Origin: Cavia porcellus
Lineage: Eukaryota > Chordata > Mammalia > Rodentia > Caviidae
NCBI RefSeq assembly: GCF_034190915.1
Contig: NW_026947484.1
Location: forward strand, 144,388,982 to 144,452,981
DNA length: 64,000 nucleotides
Reading direction: 5' to 3'
Shown here one piece after another: positions 32,561 through 42,829 of the stretch. The notes under the pieces were generated by a model. The model saw nothing but the letters and a program-made list of their open reading frames with translations. It was not told where the DNA came from and searched no databases. The first letter of the stretch is position 1, and every line of letters starts with the position of its first letter. A program made the translations under genes and the position numbers.

Positions 32561-32989
32561 ACTGAGTGAAGTAATTCAGACACAGCTTAAATATCACAAG
32601 GTTTCTATATATATGAGACAGATAATAGGAATAAAGAGGAAGATCAATAGGTTCCTGAAGAACAAGGAGAAAAAACCAGTAGAGAATGTGAGAAAGGAAT
32701 TATAAGCAAAGGGAAGAGCATATGCCAAGATCAAGGGCATGTTCAAAAGCACAGAGAGGAAAGGTCATGTACAATCGAAAGTTGCCAGATACTAAGGCCT
32801 GGTTATAATGTAGATCACTATTTTCGGGTTGTGAGAACTGGGGGTAAACATTAAGCAGGGGTAGGGCACAAAGGGGCACATGCTTCATGCAAAAGAACAT
32901 GACTTTTTTTCAGTGGATCCTGGAGATGCACAGGAAGTTCTGCAGTCAGACAGTGATGAGATCAGCTTTTCACTGGAACACAAACCTTT

Positions 32990-33692
32990 AGAAGAAGCAA
33001 CAATGAAGTGGGGGCATCAAAGGTGCTTTCCAGCCATGTGGTAGATGACCTTATGGTCAACTTGCAACACCTAACTGAACTGAATCAGTGTGGTGCTGGG
33101 TGTGGATGCCCACCTCAGCATTGTTACCACCAGAATAAAAGGAGAACTGGAGGAGATGATGGTGTGCCATTGATTCTCCTGGAGAAGTTGTTGCGCTTGT
33201 TTTCCTGATATGAGCTCAGTTGTTCTCATTGTTGGAGGAGCTTGGGTTCTTGCTGTCACTGAGGATAGCTGCAGTCAATTATGAGGGAGCCCTGGTCCTT
33301 CCCTTGAGCATCATTTCCTGGCTCCAGTGCAGATCTCTTAGCCTGCTGGCACAGATCCTTCACCTCACTGGCCCAGACTTTCTAGCTTCCACCATAGGCC
33401 TTTGGGTCTTTCCAGTGCAGATTCTTGAAGCAGACATGCATGAGTTATTGTCATGGGCTCTAGGCCTCCATCCAGTTGCACTCATGAAGCACATTGTCAT
33501 GGGCTCTTGGTTTTCAACTGGACTTGTACAGGACATTGCCATGACATCCAGGCCCTCAGCAGGATTCACTAGGTCTCTAATATGTGGTCAGATCTCCTCT
33601 ACTCTCCTGCATTTGACTTTTTGTGTATTATAAAATAACCCTATAAATTTGTGTCCTGTATTAAATCTATTCCCTTGAAAACCCTGACTACA
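32990..33692 (+). mobile_element. Unclassified LTR-like element with internal 43-46-bp repeats
   Basis: The 3' end reads TGTCCTGTATTAAATCTATT, CCCTTGAAAACCCTGACTAC, like the poly(A)-site and terminal part of rodent LTRs. Inside, at about 33405-33575, three to four copies of a 43-46-bp unit share TCATGGGCTC followed by a CCA...GTGCA or similar (anchors at 33451 and 33497, weaker at 33540). A 137-codon frame (33220-33633) is a by-product of this low-divergence repeat and shows no gag, pol or env motif. Family and 5' end are unknown. Confidence 0.45.
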
Positions 33693-33699
33693 AGAAACC

Positions 33700-35315
33700 G
33701 TAATAGCCTAAAGGTAAAGATAGGTTACCAATAACAGCTACAAGTCTTCCTTGATTACCCATAGGCCGTTCCTACTAATTCTCCTCCTAAAATAGATCTT
33801 GTAGTCTTCAAACATATCTTCTAGAAAATTTACTTGGTTATCTGTGATATGCACAATTTTTTCCTATTTGTTTCTTCCCTGGTGAAGAGTATAGAATCAG
33901 TATCATTTAAAATGAATGAACACCAGATATTACTGTCTGTGATGATATGAATAGTTATTTTGAAGAAAACAAGACACCATACTAGCTAGTTCTGATTTAG
34001 TATCATCTTGTTTTGAAGTCCCATCAAATTACTGTTCTTCTGTCTCTATTGCTTTTATTATGTTGTATCTTATTGAATTTTATTATATATGATAGTATAA
34101 ACAAATTTTTTTATATTGGCAAAGAAATAATATAGAAACCATTGTTCATTTTCTGTTAGCTGGTTCTAAATACCTTGTAATACTTTCATCCTTTTGAATG
34201 GTTTCACACTGTCTTGATATGTTTGATGCTATAGTATACGAAGTTATACTCAAATATTTCAAGGAAAGAGACACTATGGTAACTACTATGAAGTTGAGTT
34301 ATCTTGTGATGAAACACTATGTTGCTTAAATTGTTCTGTTCTGACCTGTATTGTTATGCTGTTATGTCCTCTTTTATCTCAATCTCCCCCCTTTTTTAAA
34401 TTTTTTTAAATTTTTATTATTATTTTTTAATTAAGGGAAAAATGTTTTATATTATAGTAACATTTTTTATATTTTATATATTTTTATATTATATTATATT
34501 TTTTATATTATATTATATTTTTTATATTATAGTAACATTTTTGATTTCCTATTAACTCAATTTGAAGCCCCTTATTGCTCTCACCATCTTGTTTTGAGTG
34601 ATTTTACTCTATTCTGTTCTATTTGATATTATCAATTTTAGGGTATAGGCAACTACTTTGAAGGCAATAAGATTCACTATGATGCCCATTCTGGTTTGAC
34701 TATTATCTTCTTTTGAACTTCAATAATGTCTCCAATGTTTAGGTTTTATTGGTTTTGTTCTGTATTGTTATGTTCAATTTTATTATAACTGATGATATAG
34801 GCAATTCTTTTTAAGGTTTCAAGGGGCATTATGGTAACCATTGTTGATTACCTGGTATTCTGTTTTTACATCATGTACTATGTCCATCCTTTGTTTTGAC
34901 TGACTCTGCTTTGTTTTGTCACATTTGGTTTTATTCTCTTCCCAAAAAAGTAATAAGAACTGTGGGAGTAATAAAACCCGAAATGTTTAAATGTTATTGT
35001 AAAAAAGAGAGGATAAGAAAGTGCTCTAATGGACACAACTGCAAGTGTGTTTAGGTGTGTAAGATAGATGACCATGTTACTAAGTTTTTGTTGGATCATT
35101 GAACACAACTGTTTGCAATCTCACTGTTTGAAAGTCCACTTTGTATGCTTAATTTTGTAACTTAATCAACTATTTCTAAGATGACAATAGGTAATTTATT
35201 AACTAGTGATTTCTGGTTTTTTTTTTAAATTCTGTATTACTTGTACTCTTTTACTGTTTTGTTTTGTTTTTCTCTTTAAATAAAGAAAAAAGAAAAGAAA
35301 CTTAAAAAAATGAAT
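33700..35315 (+). mobile_element. L1-like retroposon 3' region with ~150-bp tandem units
   Basis: The last 360 bp match, in opposite orientation, the TSD-bounded copy at 10971-11228: CTGTTTGCAATCTCACTGTT, TCCACTTTGTATGCTT, CTAAGATGACAATAGG, CTGTATTACTTGTAC, then a GTTTTGTTTTG tract, AATAAA (35279-35284) and an A-rich tail. Upstream, about six degenerate units of 145-155 bp occur between 33950 and 34930, each with a 'GG(T/C)AACCATTGTTGATTTCCT'-like anchor. This is consistent with a lineage-specific L1 3' untranslated region. Reverse transcriptase coding is absent; the 5' limit is uncertain. Confidence 0.6.
34390..34535. repeat. A+T-only low-complexity insertion in the tandem array
   Basis: TTTTTATATTATATTATATT-type units occupy this stretch, in which the ATTATAGTAACATTTTT string also appears twice (about 34453-34470 and 34524-34541). 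It accounts for the one irregular spacing (about 250 instead of 150 bp) in the surrounding tandem array. Confidence 0.8.
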
Positions 35316-35319
35316 AAAT

Positions 35320-38300
35320 AGAGGACACAATATAATGGAACATATCAGCAGAACATAGAAAATACAAAAGTGTATTTCCTGGAGAGAATTAATATTATTT
35401 CATAAAATTTTGTTTTAATATAATTAATGGGGTTGTCTCTATTTGTGAATATTGAGTGGAAATAGAAAAAATATTACTTACTCTGGTTAATGGCCAAAAA
35501 AGAAGCTTTGACTGCTAGATTCTAAATACCTTGTTCTAAGCAAGTAATATGAAATCAAAATACATTGATTGGAATCAATTCATCAATCCTTAGGAGCACT
35601 TTCTTTCAGCCATCGTAACTACCATGACAGTGAGTATCCATATGGGCTGCTTTATTGCCAGTGTACTCAACTAACTGCTAAGGTCCTGTGGTCATCCATG
35701 GTCATCTACCTCAAGCTTTGAAAGAACTGAGGTGTCTTCCAAAGAATCCTTTTCATGTGGATGCAGAAGGAGCTGAAGTCAGTGTCACCATGGACCATTC
35801 CACCAGCACCCTATGGAAAATGGGGTGAAATCAACTTTTGGTTTCACTTTTACACCTTGTCTGAGACTCAGGCCAAAGGTTGCCAGGCTGGCTGCAAAAC
35901 ATTCTGTCCAGTGATACACTGACAGCTTCAAACTCACCCCTTTCCTCAGATATTAGCCCATCTTTCTTGAACCAAAATTCCTTTCTTTGTTTCTATTTAT
36001 CGTGATTTTTGTTTTGTTTTGTTTTCCTTGAAGGTTCTCAGGTTATCATTATAATAAAGCTATACTGGATGGTCATGTCCGTCTGGGCATTGCTCAATAA
36101 TGCCGAAATCCTGCATCAAACACAAGTCCTCTCATTCCACACCATGGCTTATTGCAAAATTTCACAAGGCCTAAGCTTAGTCAGTGATAGTGTTAATGGA
36201 CAGAGAGTAACCTGGGAAATTCAGGATGGTAATCACTATGTTTCCACTCAAAGATAAGGATCAAAACATGCAACGGCCGCTTTGGTAAGAGTATTGACCA
36301 ACAAAGATGATGCCACCAAGCATCAGAAAGACGCCAATATAAATAAAGCAATCTGAGAATTGACTTCCATTAACGGAGCTCTTCTGTTAACAGAGCTTTC
36401 TGAGCAATAGCAAGGAGAGTAGGGGACAAGTAGCAGAGCTGTCACTAAAGTGTACTTGGCAGAGAGCAGGTAGCTGATAGAATAGCTAATGTCTGCACTG
36501 GTGTGGGCTAGGTCAAAAAATGAATCAAAGGTAACTGTGATGGAGGTTTAAATCTCTAATGAGGAAATCCGGCCTTGAGTACTCACAGGAAAGAAAGTGC
36601 CTATATCACCCACAGAGATTAGACTTCTGCCTCCTTAGTCATACAAAGCCACACAGTATACAAACATTTAACCTATTGATCTGTCTTTCTTGGGGGCTTG
36701 AAGCAAAAAAGACTTAGAATTCATGAAATTATAACATCTTTCTTAAATTGATGATGAACCCACTAAATGTTCATTCTGACTTGGCCCAGAAATGCCCTGT
36801 AACATTTCACAATACTAGACCTTGGAAACCGAAAGATTAATTTTGGTGTGGGAGAAAAAAAAGCAGATTGCATTCCTATTGCATTTGATATTTGAAATGG
36901 TGAAATTTCTGATTATTTTGAAGCTCTAAAATTTCTCTGTCCTTAATTCACTCACCTTGGAAGATTTATCAGTGGTGCTGAGAACAACTAGCCTGATCAA
37001 TGCCAGTATCTCCTTTAGAATCCCTGAGTATCAAAACACAGCTTTAACATTTACATTAGTTAGAGTCCTATGTTTTTCATTTTGCCTCTGAGTTAAACAT
37101 TAGCTCTTTTTACCCTCTCCTATTATTATCACATATAGATAGAAAATTATACTTGTTTGTTGACAGAGAAAAACGGGGGAAAAAAGCACTTAATGACAAA
37201 GAATTTTGTAGTTGTTTCGTGACCCAAAGAGGAAACATGAATGTTGCTTGCAATTTTTCTGTACCTTATCTACATTCTCCCTGACTCATATTTTTTCTTC
37301 TAGATGCTTTAACACATTTTAAAATGCCCAGGTCCTCTTTGTTCCTCATAAACAAATGCAGACTGGGGATTCCAACTTACTTCAACATGCTCAGACAAGA
37401 ACATTTGCAGCAATGTGGAAGGCACAAACCTGTTCAGGATTTCACCTTTTAAGAAATGACAGAGTAATTACAGGACAACATGTCCTTCATGAGTAAAAAC
37501 AGCCAAACTGAAGTGCTTTCAAGGCTGGTGTGGCCTACTTCTTTCCTGGCAAGCTGCATAAATCATCGAGCAAGGAGGGACAGGCTCCTGGCCACATGGC
37601 ACATGTGCGTATGTGTGTGCACCGCTGCACCCCCGGTGAAGCACACACGGACACCTCATGGGTTAAGGCACTCAGTGTCAGGTTAGTTAAAACGCTGATA
37701 ATAAACCCCCGGTGCATTTTACCACCATCTCTCTCCCCCTTAATCTTTAAACCTCAGGCTGCTTGAAGGGGAAATTTAATCCATATATGTCTGCCTCATT
37801 TTCATTTAAATCGTCAAAAAGTTGTTTTAAAAGAGTTCTTTGATGTCCCAGACTCCCTTGAGCTTTTTCGTAGCCTATTTTCTAAAAAACAGGAATTAGC
37901 ATTTTCCCAGGTGTAGAGGAGAGCAGTCTGCCTCCCTCCCAAACACAACCCTACCACTCTCACCCCAGGTCTCCCCTGAACAGGGAAGAAAAGTCAGGAG
38001 AAAAGGAGGAAGTACTGTGAGAGAAAACAGCTTATCTAATGATCAACAAGCGTTTACAAATATGAACTCTTCATGTGGTGCCAAGCTGAGGCTAATAATT
38101 AACATTTCTGCTCTCTCAAGAGCTCATTGTGCCCCCAGGGTGTGCCCGGGGGCATACCTGTTTCCCCAACTCTTCACTGGTGCCTGAATTCTGGAGAATT
38201 CGGAGATGTGGATCTACATGCAAACAGCTCTTCCTGCCTTATCATATTTTTGATAGACCTACACATATGCCTATGTTGAAACCCATATTTTTTGCCCGCC

Positions 38301-38870
38301 GGGTGGTACTTTACTTCTTTGCTTTGTGCCTAATGTGTATCATTTCATTCTGGCTTTCACATTCGGGACAGAACTTCTTAATAATTTTTAGATACACAAA
38401 AGTAGGCATATTCCATCTCACTGTGCACAGTATTATCCAAAGAGTAATCTGTGTTTGGCTAAGACTCAGGATTCCTACAGTGAAGTCCTAACTTAATCAA
38501 TGGAGAAATCTCAGAAAATTGTTTAGAAGAAATGTACGGTTTGAGAAAGAGTAAATGTAGTTCCTTGGGCTAGAATTCTGAATTTTTTTCCAAAAACTTA
38601 AAACAAGGGAGTTATGTTGTAGGCATGCTTTCTTTCTCTTTTCTTCAACATTATTTCAGTATCACATTTCAGATTAAATACAATTAATATTAGAAGGGAT
38701 GAATCTGAGATAGTGGTTTCTATGAATCATTCTGAAGAAATCCACAGTCATTATGTATCAAATGACAAATTATTTTGGAATCTAGAAATAAGATTCCAGT
38801 GATAGTGGCTCAGACCAGTGAGGTGTTTCTCTATCACTTTTAAAGTATTGGAGTGATCATATATCACCTT
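35320..38870. other. Unique noncoding sequence, possible conserved blocks
   Basis: No gene or repeat firmly recognised. 35590-36360 has exon-like texture but stops in all frames and no recognised parent gene, so I do not call it a pseudogene. 37690-38110 combines TTTAATCCATATATGTCTGC, ATTTTCATTTAAATCGTCAA and GGCTAATAATTAACATTTC, a texture like conserved noncoding DNA. A 120-codon frame at 38129-38491 has two hydrophobic runs and no recognised domain. Confidence 0.35.
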
Positions 38871-38874
38871 TTTA

Positions 38875-39300
38875 AAACCTATGGTGGCTGCTCATTGCTT
38901 TCAGGCTATAGAGTCAGTGAAGTTCTTTAGGCTCTCATTGTTACTAGTCAGGGCCACTGCCCCACCTCCAGGACTCCTGCATCAGAGTCACAGAACTTTC
39001 TGTTCTTCATTGGCATGTGCCTGCACATTTTCATGCCTTGGCTCACACCAATTCCTCTTGTAGAAATGCTTCCTCATTTTCTATGCCTGTTGAATTAGTC
39101 TCTCATTCTTTAAGACTTACCTCAAAAAAATATCCCACTGTGTAGTTTCTCTTGCCTCCTATAAGCAAGGTTATTATGGTTTGTTTCCTTACCCTTTGGT
39201 TTTCTCCATGACTGTGCAAGCTCTTGGAAGGGACTCAGCATGTAGTGTAATTGTGTTGCCAGCACCCGGCATAGTAAGTACCTGGCTGAGTTCTATTCTG
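38875..39300 (+). repeat. LINE-2 3' region
   Basis: TGGTGGCTGCTCATTGCTTT, AGGCTATAGAGTCAGTGAAG, CATGCCTTGGCTCACACCAA, TAAGACTTACCTC, ATGACTGTGCAAGCTCTTGG, AGGGACTCAGCATG, and GCACCCGGCATAGTAAGTAC follow the L2 3' region in order ('aatggcttcccattgc...', 'tctttgctcatgctgttcc...', 'ctgtaagctccttgagggcaggga...', 'gcctggcacatagtaggtgc'). One of the longer L2 relics here. Confidence 0.72.
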
Positions 39301-39485
39301 AGGATAGTGCTTTGCATGCATCACCCACCCCCACCTACAGACATACGCTTCAGATACTGCCAAGGGGAAGCCCATCAGGCTACCTTCCAGGTCCTCCACC
39401 CCACTTCATATGCTGGGCTTCCACAGCACCATATGTAAGATTTTCTAGATATTTGTAAAAGGAATGCCTAGATCGACAGATAGAT

Positions 39486-39527
39486 GGGTGGATGGATGGA
39501 TGGATGGATGGATGGATGGATGGATGA
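39486..39527. repeat. (GGAT)n microsatellite
   Basis: About nine GGAT units, pure except at the edges (GGGTGG at the start and ATGAGTAG at the end). Confidence 0.96.
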
Positions 39528-39559
39528 GTAGGGCCCAAAATCTTAGAATTCAAACAAAT

Positions 39560-40290
39560 CAAATAAATCTACAAATATTTGTAAAATCCTTAACAGTGTC
39601 TAGGCACTAAGTCAAATGAGAGCTGTAAGAACCCAGATATTTTAATGTCCACCTAAGAGTTTTAGATCAGTGAATCAAGACTTATATGAAAAAAGAAGAG
39701 GAAACAAATGACAGTATAAGACCTACAGGTGACCTTTGAAGCGGGAGGAGTGGGTATACTACCAAATTGAAATCAGGAGGGCTGGTGGGCTTTTAGATAA
39801 TGCCTTAAAGAATATAAAATTTTTAACTTTCCAAGTAAGCACTTTGCTGCAGATTAGGCTCCATGAAACACATCACCAGTGTGGCTTGAAAGTTTAAACA
39901 TTGCTATGAATGCTTTAAAGAAACATGATACCACAACAGCATAAACATGCAAGTTAAACATCTAGCTCAAATTTTCCAGTGTCCATAGCTACAAAACAAC
40001 AGAGCCCCACAAGAACACCCGTCATCACCAAGGGCAATTCTAAGTCTTGGGAGTTGAAATTGAGGCTAGGAGTGGGACTTTTTCTACAACAGAAGACAGA
40101 AATCCAAAAACAAAATTAGAAAATAGATATTTATTCAAAATGAAAACAAAAATATGATATTTTTATTAATGGTTTGATGTTTATTGATGCTGTTTTTCTC
40201 TCCATATTTTAATCATGTCCTGAGTGGACTTCAAACACTGGCATTTGTTGTCTGTCCCCCTGTTGAGACCAAAATTACAATGAACAGCTA
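39560..40290. other. Unique noncoding sequence
   Basis: The first 80 bp (ACAAATATTTGTAAAATCC, GTGTCTAGGCACTAAGTC) may be an antisense L2 end. Nothing else recognised. Confidence 0.35.
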
Positions 40291-40299
40291 ACTTGAGTA

Positions 40300-40522
40300 G
40301 TTTTGATAAAAAGCCACAAAGGCTGGGGTAAGAATTTGCACTTCCCTGAGCTGCATACCAAGGCACAGCATCTTACAGAATGCTTCCATAACATCCTCTG
40401 TCTGAGATCATCAGGAAGCCCAGGATGTGTGTGCATGGCAGGTCTACCTCTAAACTCAGTACGTGGCATGCAGGCAGCACTTAAAGCATATCTGATGGGT
40501 GAATGAAGGAATGAATGACAAA
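40300..40522 (+). repeat. LINE-2 3'-end fragment
   Basis: CTGCATACCAAGGCACAGC and especially the end GTACGTGGCATGCAGGCAGC, ACTTAAAGCATATCTGATGG, GTGAATGAAGGAATGAATGA resemble the L2 terminus with its GAATGAATGA tail. Confidence 0.5.
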
Positions 40523-40529
40523 ATAATAG

Positions 40530-42605
40530 TTTACATTAACACATCTCACCCAGAGCAGTAGTACTCAAGCATTCATTATAAAGAAGAGAATTTCTGAGCT
40601 CATTTTGAAGACAGCTACAGGACAGCTGCTTGAAAGAGCTCCCCACTATTATCAAAGTAGAACATATTAAGCAGAAGACAGAAACAGAAAGGAGAAAAGG
40701 GGTCAATGGTAAACAAGCCAGAATTTCTGGGTCTTTTATGCAGTGTTCCTACCATATCATAGAAAACTTCTTTTCATAGCTTACCAAAATGAGTCATCAC
40801 TAAGTCACTATGTATTTTTGGTTGATTTCATAGCACATTTCTTGTTGATCTTGTAAGAGAAACTGCCCCTGTTCACTTTGTGTCACCTCACATTACTTGT
40901 CAGTTTCCCTGTTTGTCAGACAATGACATTTTCCACTAACCCTGAAGAGCAGGTAATGTTACGTATAGCCCTGTATACATCCTCTGCCCCACTGCCTAAA
41001 CCAAAGAAAGGCATTCTGGAAAGAACTGAAGCATTAGACTCTCTTTCCAACTCACCTTTAGAGCTCCTTACAGACACACATTTCTCTTTTCAGTGTCAGT
41101 CAGTCTCTTCCTTAGTGTATGCATCTCCTACTGTCTTTGGCAATCTGCTTCCCAAGTTACTCTACGTGTAACAACAAAACTTTCACTATCTCTGCAATTT
41201 GAGGGAGTCTGGTCTGGCTTTGATCTCTTTTTTTCAACCATGTAACAAGTTTTCAGATTCTCAGAATACCGTTTTATGTCTTGTACTCATCTCTTTCTTC
41301 TGAAGAGCTCCAGCAGCCAACCCTGTTGGATCTCAAGACTGACTTTATTTACCCTTTTGTGCACCTTTTTTCATTCTTCCTCGGTATGTAGCATTTCCAT
41401 ATTATATTCATAGGAGAATGCAAAACAAAAGGTCGATCTGCTTTGTCCTTTGATCTTCAAATAATATGTGAAATCTGCTGTGTGATCCTTTTGCTTTCGA
41501 TTTTCCATCCCTTCCTTCCCATATTTTGCTTCATTCACATCGTTTGGCTTATTGTATGCTCGAATAGGTGAGATATTTTAATGACAAAAGAGAAAAAAAT
41601 ACCCATCATCTTCTTACAAAACTTATCATGGAGCATGTTTTTTAGACAGACATAAAATACTCTGCAGGAGAAAGCATAAAGGTAGAACAATCAAATATGG
41701 TGGAAAGTCCAGGAACTAAATTAGGTTGAGAATGAAGAGATAAAGGACATTACTAGGATTTTTTTTTTTTTACATTTTATGCAAGGTGCTTTTATCTCTT
41801 TATCCTCCTAACTTTCCCTAGACAACTACTACTAAACCTTCAGGTTTCAGCCCTAAAGCATTTTTGCAGAACTGTGAAAACTTCTTCAAGTTTTTTTTCA
41901 GTAAACGATGCATTTCATAAGGAAGATGAGGAATTTAGCCTTCTTGTATACTATAACTTTCCAGTTCTAGAAGACAGTAGAAGTTCAATTTATATTGAAG
42001 GACTCTCACCTTGTTCTTTGCATCAGTCATTGGTTTTCAATATGGACCTTTCCAGATGTATACCTCTTTTGTTCTGCTTAGTTTTCTCTTTGTTCTTAGT
42101 AAACAGATTCATAGTGCTTTCTGACTTCCACTCCAACATTGTTTGTTCTTTACATTCTGTTTGTTGACTTTTAATTCTTCTAATTTTAGAAGTAGCTTAA
42201 TATATTCTCCCCCTACTGGCCTTGTCTATTCCTCTGTAGCTTTCTGACTAGTTGCTTTGTATAGTAAATGTGAAGGTAGATCTTTGGGGGCCTGTAATAG
42301 AATTAGACTTACCCCTTTAGAAAAAAAAAACAATTCAAAATTATCACAAGGCACCTAGGAATGGGAAGTTGGCTTCTGCTTATCAGGCACTTTCTGTAGG
42401 TTTCTCAGAGAAGTGACAGATAATATTGGTCAACTGAAACACAGAAATATTTTGGAAGACCAATAAAATTCAACTTTTAAAATGTCATAAAACAGAATAA
42501 GAAGATAAAAATGGAGAATAAGTAAGAGGTATTGATTGATAAGCAGAAGTAGAAATAGACTACCATGCACAGAGTTAAGTCTGTGGCTCATTAAAATCAA
42601 TCATG
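40530..42605. other. Unique noncoding sequence
   Basis: Includes a T run at 41760-41772 and pyrimidine-rich DNA. The 97-codon frame at 41874-42167 is Phe/Leu/Ser-rich and chance-like. No repeat or gene recognised. Confidence 0.4.
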
Positions 42606-42611
42606 AAATAG

Positions 42612-42820
42612 TGGTGAAATTGATTTGAAAGATTTGCATTTTATTCATTAGCTATGCAACCTAAGGAAAATTATTTAACCTTTCTATATATCTATCATGT
42701 GTTTTTGCTTTGTTTTGTTTTGCTTTATGTTTTAAAAATATTTAACCACATAGGACACGGTTAAATTCATTGATGCATGTTGAAACATTGAACCATTAGC
42801 ACTCAATAAATGACTGTTGT
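42612..42820 (+). repeat. Possible MIR SINE
   Basis: ATTCATTAGCTATGCAACCT, AAGGAAAATTATTTAACCTT, TCTATATATCTATCATGTG and CATTAGCACTCAATAAATGA parallel the MIR order 'tagctgtgtgaccttgggcaagttacttaacct ... gcgctcaataaatg'. The middle is replaced by GTTTTG-rich sequence. Confidence 0.5.
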
Positions 42821-42829
42821 TATACTTTG

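Larger units (their letters stand above)
31865..32960 (-). repeat. LINE-2 fragments split by later insertions
   Basis: 31865-32035 (AGCCCTGCTTTCAGTGAATG, AAGAAGGCTTCACGGAGATA) and 32640-32900 (GGGAAGAGCATATGCCAAGA, AAAGCACAGAGAGGAAAGG) both resemble the antisense L2 3' region and run in the expected order. Between them lie the ID SINE at 32150-32244 and an L1-type 3' end from 32283. The simplest reading is one old L2 later split. Divergence makes the joining tentative. Confidence 0.45.

Noticed and set aside
33220..33633. 137-codon open frame, hydrophobic, plus strand
   Set aside because: It runs through a 43-46-bp internal repeat of an LTR-like element. The frame is kept open by the repeat. 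No retroviral or cellular protein motif is visible.
35590..36360. Exon-like texture suggesting a processed pseudogene
   Set aside because: I tried to match it to common pseudogene parents such as GAPDH and ribosomal proteins and found only short chance similarities. No A tail or TSD was found.
38129..38491. 120-codon frame with two hydrophobic runs
   Set aside because: Hydrophobic runs arise easily from T-rich DNA. No signal peptide, domain or neighbour supports a gene.
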